64,000 bases of DNA. It comes from Sphingomonas_L flavalba_A. Lineage in GTDB: Bacteria > Pseudomonadota > Alphaproteobacteria > Sphingomonadales > Sphingomonadaceae. The notes below the pieces were generated by a model. The model made no database searches. It had not been told where the DNA came from and was given only the letters and a program-made list of their open reading frames with translations. Where the stretch lies: NCBI RefSeq assembly GCF_047553045.1, contig NZ_CP180208.1, positions 1,736,001 to 1,800,000 on the forward strand, in the 5' to 3' direction. This document shows positions 50,701 to 59,887 of the stretch, in pieces; the first letter of the stretch is position 1; each line of letters begins with the position of its first letter. Both the position numbers and the translations under genes were made by a program.

Positions 50701-52337
50701 GCGGTCCTCAACATCAGAACATCGACGACCGGTTTCTTGCCTGTCCACTCGGTCGCCCGCCGGCGAACAGCCAGCCGGATCGCCTCGCGCAATCGCTCCT
50801 CGTCGCGCTCTCCGGTCGCCGCGGCCGTAGCTGCCGCATCGCGCGCATCAGCGACGAAGGCATCGCGATCCTCCTCAACCGGCACACCCTGCAACCGGAC
50901 TTCCGGCGTCGCAGCCAGCCGGCCCTTACCGTCCAGCGCGACTGCGACGGAAATCTGGCCGTTCGCCGCGATCCGCCGCCGCTCGTTGATCGTCGTGCCA
51001 TCGGCCGGCAGGATGACATCACCGTCCAGCACCAGCCGTCCGGTGCGCTCGCGCCCAATCTCTACGGGCTTTCCGGGCGCCAGCCGGATCATCGTGCCGT
51101 TGTCCTGCACCACCACGTTAGGCACGCCCAGCGCGCTGCCAAGGCGCGCCTGCTCCGCCATGTGGCGCATCTCGCCGTGAACCGGGACCAGAATTTCCGG
51201 CCTGATCCACTTGTACATCATCTCCAGTTCCGGGCGGCCGGGGTGGCCGGAAACATGGACATGCGCCTGCCGCTCGGTGATCATTTCGACGCCAGCGGCC
51301 GCCAGCGTGTTCTGGATACGGCCGATCGCCATTTCGTTGCCCGGTATCTGGCGGGATGAGAACACGACCAGATCGCCTTCGGACAGCTTGATCTGGTGCT
51401 GACCGAACGCAATGCGCGCCAGTGCCGCGCGCGTCTCGCCCTGTCCGCCAGTGGCAACGATCAGCACCTCGCGCGGCGGCAGCCGCATCGCCTCGTCGAA
51501 ATCGACGAGCGGCGGAAAATCCTTCATATAGCCGACGCTCTGCGCGACACGCAGGATGCGGTCGAGCGACCGTCCGGCGACGCATAGCTGGCGGCCGGTG
51601 TCCCGCGCCACCTCCCCCAGTGTCTGCAGCCGCGCGGCGTTGGACGCAAAGGTGGTGACCAGCACCCGGCCCTCGGCTTCGGCGATCACCTTGGCCAACC
51701 CCTCGCGCACCCCGGCTTCGGAACCGGACGGCTCGCCATTGAACACATTGGTCGAATCGCAAACCAGCGCCAGCACGCCCGTGTCGCCGATCGCGGTCAG
51801 GTCGGCGGCGCTGGCCGGCGTGCCGAGCAGCGGATCGGCGTCGATCTTCCAGTCGCCGGTATGGAATATCCTGCCATGGGGCGTATCGATCAGCAGGGCG
51901 TTGCCCTCGGGGATCGAATGGGCAAGCGGTACATAGCGGAAACCGAACGGGCCAAGAGCGACGCGGCCACCATTTTCGACAATATGCAGCTTGACCTTGT
52001 TGCCCAGCCCTTCCTCGTCCAGCTTGCCGCGGATCAGCCCGGCGGTAAACGGTGTCGCATAGAGCGGCACGCCGAGGTCGGCGGCCAGATAGGGCAACGC
52101 GCCGATATGGTCCTCATGCCCATGGGTCAGGACGATGCCCAGAAGGTCGTCGGCCCGCTCCTCGATGAAACGCAGATCGGGCAGGATCAGGTCCACGCCG
52201 GGATAGCCGGGGTCGGCGAAGGTCAGACCGCAATCGACCATCACCCACTTGCCCTGGCAGCCATAGAGATTGACGTTCATGCCAATCTCCCCCGATCCGC
52301 CGAGGGCGAGGAAAATCAGCTCGTTTTCCGGTGTCAT
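50697..52337 (-). CDS. rnj: ribonuclease J
   Basis: A 546-residue MBL/beta-CASP ribonuclease that processes and degrades mRNA from the 5' end. The zinc site HGHEDH is in IVLTHGHEDHIGALPYLAA, with further ligand blocks HTGDWKID, VCDSTNVF and the C-terminal HVHVSGHPGRPE and LVPVHGEMRHM. The beta-CASP domain begins around residue 205 and a C-terminal domain extends to the end. It follows coaX by 46 bp and overlaps DUF1467 by 4 bp. The link of RNase J to the nuo-birA-coaX block is common in alphaproteobacteria. Confidence 0.94.
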   Translation of the reverse strand: MTPENELIFLALGGSGEIGMNVNLYGCQGKWVMVDCGLTFADPGYPGVDLILPDLRFIEERADDLLGIVLTHGHEDHIGALPYLAADLGVPLYATPFTAGLIRGKLDEEGLGNKVKLHIVENGGRVALGPFGFRYVPLAHSIPEGNALLIDTPHGRIFHTGDWKIDADPLLGTPASAADLTAIGDTGVLALVCDSTNVFNGEPSGSEAGVREGLAKVIAEAEGRVLVTTFASNAARLQTLGEVARDTGRQLCVAGRSLDRILRVAQSVGYMKDFPPLVDFDEAMRLPPREVLIVATGGQGETRAALARIAFGQHQIKLSEGDLVVFSSRQIPGNEMAIGRIQNTLAAAGVEMITERQAHVHVSGHPGRPELEMMYKWIRPEILVPVHGEMRHMAEQARLGSALGVPNVVVQDNGTMIRLAPGKPVEIGRERTGRLVLDGDVILPADGTTINERRRIAANGQISVAVALDGKGRLAATPEVRLQGVPVEEDRDAFVADARDAAATAAATGERDEERLREAIRLAVRRRATEWTGKKPVVDVLMLRTA

Positions 52338-52383
52338 TCACATCTTTCTTGTTCTGGTGACGCGCGCATCACGGCGTCTTCCG

Positions 52384-53166
52384 TCACGCGCCTATATGGG
52401 CCTGCCGATACAGCATCGCCAGCCCCTTGATGGTCAGGTCGGGCTCGACCGCATCGAACAGCGGGATATGCTCATCGAACAGCACCGCCAGCCCGCCGGT
52501 CGCGATCACCCGTGCCGGGCGGCCGATCTCCGCCTTCAGCCGGGCGATCATCCCCTCCATCATCGCGACATAGCCCCAGTAGATGCCGACCAGCATCTGG
52601 TCCTCTGTGGTTCGCCCGATAACCGAGCTGGAATCCGGCACCGCCACCGCGATGCGCGGCAGCTTGGCAGCGGCGGCCACCAGCGCGTCGAGCGACAGGT
52701 TCAGCCCCGGCGCGATCACCCCACCCTTATACGTGCCGTTATAGTCGAGGACGTCGAAGGTCGTGGCCGTACCGAAATCGATGACGATCAGATCGCCGGC
52801 GTAGGCGGCATGGGCGGCGATTGCGTTGACCACCCGGTCGGCGCCGACCGTCTCCGGCTCGACAACGTCCAGCGTCACCGGCCAGTCAAGCGGCGGCCGC
52901 CCGGCGACCAGCGGTTCGGTCCGGAAATACTTACGGGCGAGGACCTGCAGGTTGTGCAGCGCGCGCGGCACCACCGTCGCAATCGCCACGCCGGTTATCG
53001 CGTCGCGGTCCAGCCCCTCCAGCAGCAGCAACTGGTGCAACCATACCGCATATTCGTCGGCGGTACGGCGGGCATCGGCGGCAATGCGCCAGCGCGCCCG
53101 GATATCGTCGCCGTCGAACAGTGCGAAGACGATATTGGTGTTCCCGGCATCTATGGCGAGCAGCAT
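52384..53166 (-). CDS. coaX: type III pantothenate kinase
   Basis: A 260-residue type III kinase, the first step of CoA synthesis from pantothenate. Signature blocks are LAIDAGNTNIVFALFDGDD at the N-terminus, GADRVVNAIAAHAAYAG and IVIDFGTATTFDVLDYNGT, then GGVIAPGLNLSLDALVAAAAKL. Unlike types I and II it has no P-loop and needs a monovalent cation. The gene follows birA by 9 bp, a frequent pairing (birA-coaX), and is 46 bp ahead of the ribonuclease J gene. Confidence 0.95.
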   Translation of the reverse strand: MLLAIDAGNTNIVFALFDGDDIRARWRIAADARRTADEYAVWLHQLLLLEGLDRDAITGVAIATVVPRALHNLQVLARKYFRTEPLVAGRPPLDWPVTLDVVEPETVGADRVVNAIAAHAAYAGDLIVIDFGTATTFDVLDYNGTYKGGVIAPGLNLSLDALVAAAAKLPRIAVAVPDSSSVIGRTTEDQMLVGIYWGYVAMMEGMIARLKAEIGRPARVIATGGLAVLFDEHIPLFDAVEPDLTIKGLAMLYRQAHIGA

Positions 53167-53175
53167 CGTCGATTC

Positions 53176-53835
53176 CTAGACCATGAATACGTCGCCGGCG
53201 TGGATGATCTCCTCCGCGCCGCCGGCAAGACGGAGCCTCAACGCGCCATCGGCGTCAAGCCCGGCGAACAGGCCTTCGCGCTGGCCGACGCCGGGCAGGT
53301 GAACGGAAAGCGCGGTACCGCGCGGGTGCGCGCGCGCCTGCCACCGGGCCAGAACGGCCGGGAGCCCCTGCCGCCATGTCGCCAGCCAACGGGCAAACGC
53401 ATCGGCAAGGTCAGCCAGAAACAGCGCGGGATCGGGCGCGCCGTACCCCGCGCCGGCAAGGCTGGTCACCGGACGATCAAGGCTGCGGGGGTGGTCGGCC
53501 AGATTGACCCCCATGCCGATCACCACCGCGCCCTCCGTGCGCTCCAGCAAAATGCCCGACAGCTTGGCGCCATTGAGCAGCAGGTCGTTCGGCCATTTGA
53601 GGATCAGGACCGACGGGTCGGCATAGGCCGACACAACTTCGTCCAGCGCCACCGCCGCGACGAAGGCAAGTGTCGCCGCTGACGGATCGCCGGCACGCGG
53701 GCGAACCAGCGTGCTGGCATACAGGTTGCCGGGCGCGGACGCCCAGTCCCGCCCCAGCCGCCCGCGCCCTGCCGTCTGTTGTTCCGCGCGCAGCCACAGC
53801 CCCTCCTCGGCGCCGGCGCCGGCGAGCGCGATCAT
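53176..53835 (-). CDS. birA: biotin-[acetyl-CoA-carboxylase] ligase, start uncertain
   Basis: A monofunctional biotin protein ligase, without a helix-turn-helix, that biotinylates AccB. Core motifs are AEQQTAGRGRLGRDWASAPGN, ILKWPNDLLLNGAKLSGIL and GMGVNLA. The annotated ATG at 53835 gives 219 residues. The conserved biotin-loop segment (FRTVAVTASTNIDM, with the S-T-N of the family) lies directly upstream of this ATG in the same frame (53880-53835), but there is no ATG, GTG or TTG there. A CTG at 53883, or a non-standard ATC at 53880 overlapping the nuoN stop, could start the full protein. It follows nuoN by at most a few bases. Confidence 0.85.
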   Translation of the reverse strand: MIALAGAGAEEGLWLRAEQQTAGRGRLGRDWASAPGNLYASTLVRPRAGDPSAATLAFVAAVALDEVVSAYADPSVLILKWPNDLLLNGAKLSGILLERTEGAVVIGMGVNLADHPRSLDRPVTSLAGAGYGAPDPALFLADLADAFARWLATWRQGLPAVLARWQARAHPRGTALSVHLPGVGQREGLFAGLDADGALRLRLAGGAEEIIHAGDVFMV

Positions 53836-53879
53836 GTCGATATTGGTCGAAGCCGTGACCGCAACGGTGCGAAAACGGA

Positions 53880-55352
53880 TCAGAACAGCGCCCGCGCGGC
53901 GTTGGCCGCCACCCCGGCCAGCGCCGGTACCGCGAAATAGCCGAGCGGCGACACCGCCGTCGCGGCCAGCGCGATCAGCCCGCCTTCCAGCACACTATTC
54001 GACGGAGCGTAAGCGGGCGCCGGATCGTCGAAATACATCGTCTTGACGATCTTCAGATAATAGAAGGCGCTGATCACCGATGCGGCGATACCGATCGCGG
54101 CGAGCGGCCAAAGCCCCGCCGCCACCGCCGCGTCGAAGACCAGGAATTTCGCCCAGAAACCGAGTAGCGGCGGAATGCCGGCCAGCGAAAACATGAAGAT
54201 CGCGAAAGCCGCCGCCAGCCCGCGCCGCGATTGCGACAAGCCGGACAGGCTGGCGATCGTTTCGACCGGCCGGCCGTCCGCATCGCGCATCTGCAGAACG
54301 ACGAGGAAGCTGCCGAGCGTCATCGCGATATAGATCGCCATGTAACTCATCACCGCCGCTACCCCGGCCTCCGTCCCGGCTGCCAGGCCAATCAGCGCAA
54401 AACCGATATTATTGATCGATGAATAGGCCAGCATCCGCTTGATGTTGCTCTGGCCGATCGCGCCGAACGCGCCGAGCAGAATGGAGGCAAGCGCCGCAAA
54501 GATGATGATCTGCCGCCACGCATCGGTCGCCGGGCCAAGCGCCTCGACCGTCACGCGGACGAACAGCGCCATCGCCGCAACCTTGGGCGCGGACGCGAAG
54601 AAGCCGGTGACGGGCGTCGGCGAGCCTTCGTAGATGTCCGGCGTCCACATGTGGAACGGCACCGCCGCGATCTTGAACGCGATTCCGGCAAGCAGGAACA
54701 CCAGGCCAATCAACGTGCCGGCGCCCAGCCCGCCACCCTCGACCTGCGCCGCCACCGCCGTTGCAATGCCGTCGAAACTGGTGGTCGCGGTGAAGCCGTA
54801 CAGCAGCGAAATGCCGTAGAGCAGGATGCCGCTGGCCAGCGCGCTGAGCACGAAATACTTCAGCCCCGCCTCTGCCGAACGCGTATTGTTCCGCATGAAA
54901 CTGGCCAAAATGTAGGCGACCAGATTTTGCAACTCCAGCCCGACATAGAGGGTCAGCAGGTCAACTGCCGACACCATCATCCCCATGCCGACAGCGGAAA
55001 GCAGGATCAGCACCGGATATTCAGCGCGAAGCTGCCCCTGCGGTCCGCCCGTCGTGTCGCGCGCGAAGAAATCGGGCGCCATCGCCAGCGACACCGCCGC
55101 CGCGATGTAAATCAAAAGCTTGGCAAAGGCCGCAAACGGATCGGCGCGATACAAGCCTCCGAAGGCGTCGCCGCCGTCTCCGGCCGGGCCGAGCAGCGCC
55201 AGTCCGGCCGCAGCGATCAGCGCCACCGCCAGCCAATGGACAACGCGGGCGGAACGATCACCGGCGAACGCCGCGATCATCAACAGTACCAGCGCGCCGC
55301 CAGCAAGGATCATTTCCGGCAGAGTAAGCGCCAGCGAAGCGGCGTAGGTCAT
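53880..55352 (-). CDS. nuoN: NADH-quinone oxidoreductase subunit N
   Basis: A 490-residue antiporter-like membrane subunit of complex I with about 14 transmembrane helices (LALTLPEMILAGGALVLLMIAAF at the start; LKYFVLSALASGILLYGISLLYG; GIAFKIAAVPFHMWTPDIYEGSPTPVTGFFA). The functional lysine in the proton channel is in that helix run (FKIAAVPFHMW). It starts at ATG 55352, overlapping the stop of nuoM by 4 bp. The C-terminal end abuts birA. Confidence 0.95.
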   Translation of the reverse strand: MTYAASLALTLPEMILAGGALVLLMIAAFAGDRSARVVHWLAVALIAAAGLALLGPAGDGGDAFGGLYRADPFAAFAKLLIYIAAAVSLAMAPDFFARDTTGGPQGQLRAEYPVLILLSAVGMGMMVSAVDLLTLYVGLELQNLVAYILASFMRNNTRSAEAGLKYFVLSALASGILLYGISLLYGFTATTSFDGIATAVAAQVEGGGLGAGTLIGLVFLLAGIAFKIAAVPFHMWTPDIYEGSPTPVTGFFASAPKVAAMALFVRVTVEALGPATDAWRQIIIFAALASILLGAFGAIGQSNIKRMLAYSSINNIGFALIGLAAGTEAGVAAVMSYMAIYIAMTLGSFLVVLQMRDADGRPVETIASLSGLSQSRRGLAAAFAIFMFSLAGIPPLLGFWAKFLVFDAAVAAGLWPLAAIGIAASVISAFYYLKIVKTMYFDDPAPAYAPSNSVLEGGLIALAATAVSPLGYFAVPALAGVAANAARALF

Positions 55353-56884
55353 TGGTGCGCCCCTTCAGCACCGGCATCGGCCGGTTTGACGGTTGATACG
55401 GCAAGCTGCGCGTCGCCGGCCGGCTTGGCCTGCGCCACCCGGGCGACCAGCGTCGCCACATCGGCGCGCATCGGCCGCAGGAAGCTTTCCGGGTAGATGC
55501 CCATCCACAGCACCGCGAGCGCAATCGGCAGCAGGAACGCGATTTCCCGCTTCGACAGGTCGGGCATCGCCTTCACATCGGGCTTGGTCAGCGCACCGAA
55601 CACGATCCGGCGATAGAGGTAAAGCATATAGGCCGCACCCAGGATGATGCCGGTGGTGCAGACGACGGTCGCGATGCTACTGACCTGATAGATGCCCATC
55701 AACGACAGCAACTCGCCCACGAAGCCGCTGGTCCCCGGCAGGCCGATCGATGCCATCGTGAACAGCATGAAGAACAGCGCGTAGCGCGGCATATTCTCCG
55801 CCAGCCCGCCGTACCGATCGATCTCTCGCGTGTGCAGCCGGTCGTAAATCACGCCGACGCAGAGGAACAACGCGCCGGACACCAGCCCGTGGCTGAGCAT
55901 GACGATCATCGCCCCTTCCAGCCCCTGCTGGTTGAAGGCGAACAGGCCGATGGTCACGATCGCCATGTGCGCGACCGACGAATAGGCGATCAGCTTCTTC
56001 ATGTCCGCCTGCACCAGCGCGACCAGCGAGGTATAGACGACGGCGATCATCGACAGCGACAGGATCACCCAGATCAGCGCCTCGGACGCCTGCGGGAACA
56101 TCGGCACCGAAAAACGGATGAAACCGTAGCCGCCGAGCTTCAGCATCACACCGGCCAGAATCACCGATCCGGCTGTCGGCGCCTCGACGTGCGCGTCGGG
56201 CAGCCAGGTATGCACCGGCCACATCGGCACCTTGACCGCGAAGGACGCGAAGAAGGCCAGCCATAACCAATTCTGCGCACCGACCGGGAAGTCGTGGTTC
56301 AGCAGGATCGGAATCTCGGTGGTTCCCGCCTCGTGTGCCATCCACAACATCGCGATCAGCATCAGCACGGAGCCGAGCAGCGTGTAGAGAAAGAATTTAT
56401 AGCTGGCGTAGATCCGCCGTGGCCCGCCCCAAATGCCGATGATCAGGTACATCGGGATCAGGCCGGCTTCGAAGAAGATGTAGAACAGGAACAGATCCTG
56501 GGCGGAGAAGGTGCCGATCATCAGCACCTCGACGACCAGGAACAACGCCATATATTCCGGCACCCGCTTCTGGATCGACTGCCACGAAGCGGCGATGCAG
56601 ATCGGCATCAGGAACACGGTCAGCATGATCAGCATCAGCGAGATGCCGTCGATGCCGAGCGCCCAGGCGAAACGGCCGAAGATCGGGTAGAATTCAACGA
56701 ACTGCCACTGCGGCGCCGCGCCAGAAACGTCGAACTGCGCCCACATCAGCGCGCCAAGCGCCAGGTCGAGCAACGTCGCGCCGAGCGCAATACGCCGGGC
56801 ATTGTCCGCCGACGCGTAGAGACACGCGACCGCCGCCGCCATCGGCACCAGCAGCATGATCGAAAGAATGGGAAAGCCGTTCAT
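55349..56884 (-). CDS. nuoM: NADH-quinone oxidoreductase subunit M
   Basis: A 511-residue proton-pumping subunit with about 14 helices. The antiporter core is recognisable at FFASFAVKVPMWPVHTWLPDAHVEAPTAGSVILAGV, followed by MLKLGGYGFIRFSVPMF and the helical stretch MKKLIAYSSVAHMAIVTIG. The lysine and glutamate expected for proton movement are within those segments. It lies 4 bp after nuoL and overlaps nuoN by 4 bp. It makes up one of the three antiporter-like modules of the membrane arm. Confidence 0.95.
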   Translation of the reverse strand: MNGFPILSIMLLVPMAAAVACLYASADNARRIALGATLLDLALGALMWAQFDVSGAAPQWQFVEFYPIFGRFAWALGIDGISLMLIMLTVFLMPICIAASWQSIQKRVPEYMALFLVVEVLMIGTFSAQDLFLFYIFFEAGLIPMYLIIGIWGGPRRIYASYKFFLYTLLGSVLMLIAMLWMAHEAGTTEIPILLNHDFPVGAQNWLWLAFFASFAVKVPMWPVHTWLPDAHVEAPTAGSVILAGVMLKLGGYGFIRFSVPMFPQASEALIWVILSLSMIAVVYTSLVALVQADMKKLIAYSSVAHMAIVTIGLFAFNQQGLEGAMIVMLSHGLVSGALFLCVGVIYDRLHTREIDRYGGLAENMPRYALFFMLFTMASIGLPGTSGFVGELLSLMGIYQVSSIATVVCTTGIILGAAYMLYLYRRIVFGALTKPDVKAMPDLSKREIAFLLPIALAVLWMGIYPESFLRPMRADVATLVARVAQAKPAGDAQLAVSTVKPADAGAEGAHQ

Positions 56885-56888
56885 GCCG

Positions 56889-58910
56889 TTAGCTCGCGAT
56901 CAACCAGGCCGCCGCGCCGGCAAGGCCGAGCAACATGAGCAGCGCATAAGTGTAGATATAGCCGCTCTGCATCCGCGCGTTCAGGCGGCTGGAAAGCGCC
57001 ACCACCGCCGATGCGCCGTCAGGCCCGAAACGGTCGATGGTGCCCTGGTCACCCCGCCGCCACATCAGCCGGCCGAGCGCAAAGCCTCCCTTGACGAAGA
57101 CCAGGTTGTACAGTTCGTCGAAATACCACTTGTGGACCAGAAAACTGTGCAGCCCGCGAAAATGGTCGACGAACTTCGCCGGGAAATCCGGCGAGCGGAT
57201 ATAAGCCGCCCAGGCGACCAGCAGACCGGCCAGCATCGCTGCCGTCGCGGACAGCTTCACCCAAGTCGGCACCGCGTGCATCTCGTGCATCAGATGGGCG
57301 TCGAACGCCAGACTGCCATTCCAGAAGCCGACACCCTGTTCCGCATCCAGGAATGGCCCGACGAACACGAAGCCGGCGAACACCGCGCCAAGCGACAGCA
57401 CGACCAGCGGCACCAGCATCGGGATCGGGCTTTCATGCGGTTGATAGCCGCCGGTCCCGTCTTCTGCCGCGCCATGATCGTGGTGCCCTTCTCCGCCGCC
57501 ATGGTGGGCGTCGTGCAGCGCGTGCTGAATATGCTCGCTCTGCGTCCAGCGCGCCGGGCCGAAGAAGGTCATGAAGATCAGTCGCCAGGAATAGAAACTG
57601 GTCAGCAGCGCCGCGACGACACCGACGGCAAAGGCGGTACGCCCCACTTCCGTCCCGCTGGCGAAGGCGGCCTCAAGGATCGCGTCCTTCGAATAGAAGC
57701 CGGCGAAACCGAACACCCCGGCGATACCGACGCCGGTGATCGCCAGCGTGCCGGCGACCATCGCCCAGTAGGTGACCGGGATCCGTTTCCGGAGCGCACC
57801 GTAATACCGCATGTCCTGCTCGTGGTGCATCGCATGGATGACCGATCCGGCAGCGAGGAACAGCAGCGCCTTGAAGAAGGCGTGCGTGAACAGGTGGAAC
57901 ATCGCCGCGCCATAGGCGCCGACGCCGGCGGCGAAGAACATGTAACCAAGCTGACTGCACGTCGAATAGGCGATCACCCGCTTGATGTCGGTCTGCACCG
58001 TGGCCACCGTCGCCGCGAACAGCGCGGTCGCCGCACCGACTATCGTGACGACAGTCAACGCCGTGTCACTTGCCTCGAACATCGGTGACAGCCGGCAAAC
58101 CATGAAAACGCCGGCGGTGACCATCGTCGCTGCGTGGATCAGCGCGGAAACCGGCGTCGGCCCTTCCATCGCATCCGGCAGCCAGGTGTGAAGGCCAAGT
58201 TGCGCCGACTTGCCGCACGCCCCGACGAACAGCAGCAGACAGATGACGGTCATCACCTCGAACCGCCCGCCGGCAAAGCCGATGGTGGTGCCCGCCATCG
58301 CCGGCGCGGCTTCAAGAATGGCCGGGATCGACACAGTGCCGAACACCAGGAATGTCGCGAATATGCCGATCATGAAGCCAAGATCGCCGACGCGGTTGAC
58401 CACGAACGCCTTGATCGCCGCCGCGTTGGCAGACGGCTTCTGATACCAGAAGCCGATGAGCAGGTAGGACGCCAGCCCCACGCCTTCCCAGCCGAAGAAC
58501 ATCTGGATCAGGTTGTCGGCGGTCACCAGCATCAGCATCGCGAAGGTGAACAGCGACAGATAGGCAAAGAAGCGCGGCTGGCTGGGGTCATCGGCCATAT
58601 AGCCCCAGCTGTAGATATGGACGAGCGCAGAGACGCTGGTAACAACGACCAGCATCACCGCGGTCAGCGTATCGACGCGCAGCGACCAGTCGACCATCAG
58701 GTCGCCGGAATGGATGAACTGCAGCACCGGCACCACCGTCGCGGCGCCATCCCCGGCCAGATAGCCGATAAAAACCGGCCAGCTAAGCGCGCAGGATATC
58801 AGCAGTGCGCCGGTGGTCACCGCCTTGGCGGCAGTGTTGCCTATCGCCCGGTTGCCGAGTCCGGCGATCATGGCCGCGAGCAGCGGCAGGAAAACAATGA
58901 GCTGGATCAC
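56889..58910 (-). CDS. nuoL: NADH-quinone oxidoreductase subunit L
   Basis: A 673-residue subunit, the distal antiporter-like module of complex I, with a C-terminal amphipathic lateral helix. Core signatures are FFGWEGVGLASYLLIGFWYQK, SAQLGLHTWLPDAMEGPTPVSALIHAATMV, VIAYSTCSQLGYMFFAAG and HLFTHAFFKALLFLAAGSVIHAM. A His/Asp/Gly-rich loop (HHDHGAAEDGTGG) lies near residue 470. It starts with GTG at 58910, 7 bp after nuoK, and nuoM follows 4 bp later. Confidence 0.95.
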   Translation of the reverse strand: MIQLIVFLPLLAAMIAGLGNRAIGNTAAKAVTTGALLISCALSWPVFIGYLAGDGAATVVPVLQFIHSGDLMVDWSLRVDTLTAVMLVVVTSVSALVHIYSWGYMADDPSQPRFFAYLSLFTFAMLMLVTADNLIQMFFGWEGVGLASYLLIGFWYQKPSANAAAIKAFVVNRVGDLGFMIGIFATFLVFGTVSIPAILEAAPAMAGTTIGFAGGRFEVMTVICLLLFVGACGKSAQLGLHTWLPDAMEGPTPVSALIHAATMVTAGVFMVCRLSPMFEASDTALTVVTIVGAATALFAATVATVQTDIKRVIAYSTCSQLGYMFFAAGVGAYGAAMFHLFTHAFFKALLFLAAGSVIHAMHHEQDMRYYGALRKRIPVTYWAMVAGTLAITGVGIAGVFGFAGFYSKDAILEAAFASGTEVGRTAFAVGVVAALLTSFYSWRLIFMTFFGPARWTQSEHIQHALHDAHHGGGEGHHDHGAAEDGTGGYQPHESPIPMLVPLVVLSLGAVFAGFVFVGPFLDAEQGVGFWNGSLAFDAHLMHEMHAVPTWVKLSATAAMLAGLLVAWAAYIRSPDFPAKFVDHFRGLHSFLVHKWYFDELYNLVFVKGGFALGRLMWRRGDQGTIDRFGPDGASAVVALSSRLNARMQSGYIYTYALLMLLGLAGAAAWLIAS

Positions 58911-58917
58911 GCCGCGT

Positions 58918-59223
58918 TCAACCCTTCATCCGGTTGACATCGTCAACCGCGATCGTGCCGCGTCCGCGGAAATAGAGGACGACGATGGCAAGGCCAACCG
59001 CCGCTTCGCCGGCCGCCACGGTCAGCACGAACATCGCGAACACCTGCCCCACCAGATCGCCGAGATAGGCGCTGAACGCGACCAGGTTGATGTTCACCGC
59101 CAGCAGGATCAGCTCGATCGCCATCAGCACGATGATGACGTTCTTGCGGTTGAACAGAATGCCGAACACACCGAGCACGAACAGCAGTGCCCCGACCACC
59201 AGATAATGCTGAAGCCCGATCAC
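58918..59223 (-). CDS. nuoK: NADH-quinone oxidoreductase subunit K
   Basis: A 101-residue three-helix subunit of complex I. It shows the conserved glutamate-bearing MAIELILLAVNINLVAFS and the third helix VGQVFAMFVLTVAAGEAAVGLAIVVLYF. The start is GTG at 59223, overlapping the nuoJ stop (GTGA). It precedes nuoL by 7 bp. Confidence 0.95.
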   Translation of the reverse strand: MIGLQHYLVVGALLFVLGVFGILFNRKNVIIVLMAIELILLAVNINLVAFSAYLGDLVGQVFAMFVLTVAAGEAAVGLAIVVLYFRGRGTIAVDDVNRMKG

Positions 59224-59831
59224 AGTTCGACCCCCTCGCCCACCGGCGCATCGATGTTACGGACCGCATCGCCCGGCCGGCGCGCGACCTGCTGCGCCAC
59301 ATTCTGCGGGCGCCCGCCACCGCGTTTACGCTGAGTCAGCACCACCGCGCCGATCAGCGCGACCAGCAGCACCAGCCCGGCGGCTTCGAACACGAACAGA
59401 TAATGGGTGTAGAGCAACGCCCCGACCGCCTCGATATTGGGCTTGTCGGCCGGCGTCGGCGCGATCCGCGCACCCATGTCGATGCCGCCCGCCTGCCACG
59501 CCGCGATCGCGAAAACCATTTCCGCCGCCAGCACCAACGCGAGCAGCGCGCCCAGTGGCAGATAGCGCACAAACCCGGCGCGCAGCGCGGCGAAATCGAT
59601 ATCGAGCATCATCACCACGAACAGGAACAGCACCGCGATCGCGCCGACATAAACGATGACCAGCAGCATCGCGATAAACTCGGCGCCGACCAGCACCATC
59701 AGTCCGGCGGCGTTGAAGAACGCGACAATCAGCCACAGTACGCTGTGCACCGGGTTGCGGACCAAGACGGTCAGCGCACCGGCGGCAATCACCAGCGTCG
59801 CGAACATATAGAAGGCGATCGTCTCGATCAT
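59220..59831 (-). CDS. nuoJ: NADH-quinone oxidoreductase subunit J
   Basis: A 203-residue membrane subunit with five helices (IAFYMFATLVIAAGALTVLV; LIVAFFNAAGLMVLVGAEFIAMLLVIVYVGAIAVLFLFVVMML). It ends in a soluble Arg/Gly-rich tail (RKRGGGRPQNVAQQVARRPG). The start at 59831 is the conserved MIETIAFYMFATLV; it sits after a 56-bp gap from nuoI, the largest inside the operon, which holds a short hairpin. It overlaps nuoK by 4 bp. Confidence 0.94.
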   Translation of the reverse strand: MIETIAFYMFATLVIAAGALTVLVRNPVHSVLWLIVAFFNAAGLMVLVGAEFIAMLLVIVYVGAIAVLFLFVVMMLDIDFAALRAGFVRYLPLGALLALVLAAEMVFAIAAWQAGGIDMGARIAPTPADKPNIEAVGALLYTHYLFVFEAAGLVLLVALIGAVVLTQRKRGGGRPQNVAQQVARRPGDAVRNIDAPVGEGVEL

Positions 59832-59839
59832 GCCGCGCC

Positions 59840-59857
59840 CCCCGCGCCTGCGTGGGG
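59840..59857. repeat. short GC hairpin in the nuoI-nuoJ gap
   Basis: CCCCGCG (59840-59846) and CGTGGGG (59851-59857) form a 7-bp stem with one wobble pair and a CCTG loop, in the 56-bp gap between nuoI and nuoJ. It resembles the small REP-like hairpins scattered in high-GC genomes. An effect on mRNA processing between the two genes is possible; nothing more can be said. Confidence 0.35.
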
Positions 59858-59887
59858 AAGAAGGAGGATTCCGGTCATCCGTGCCAC

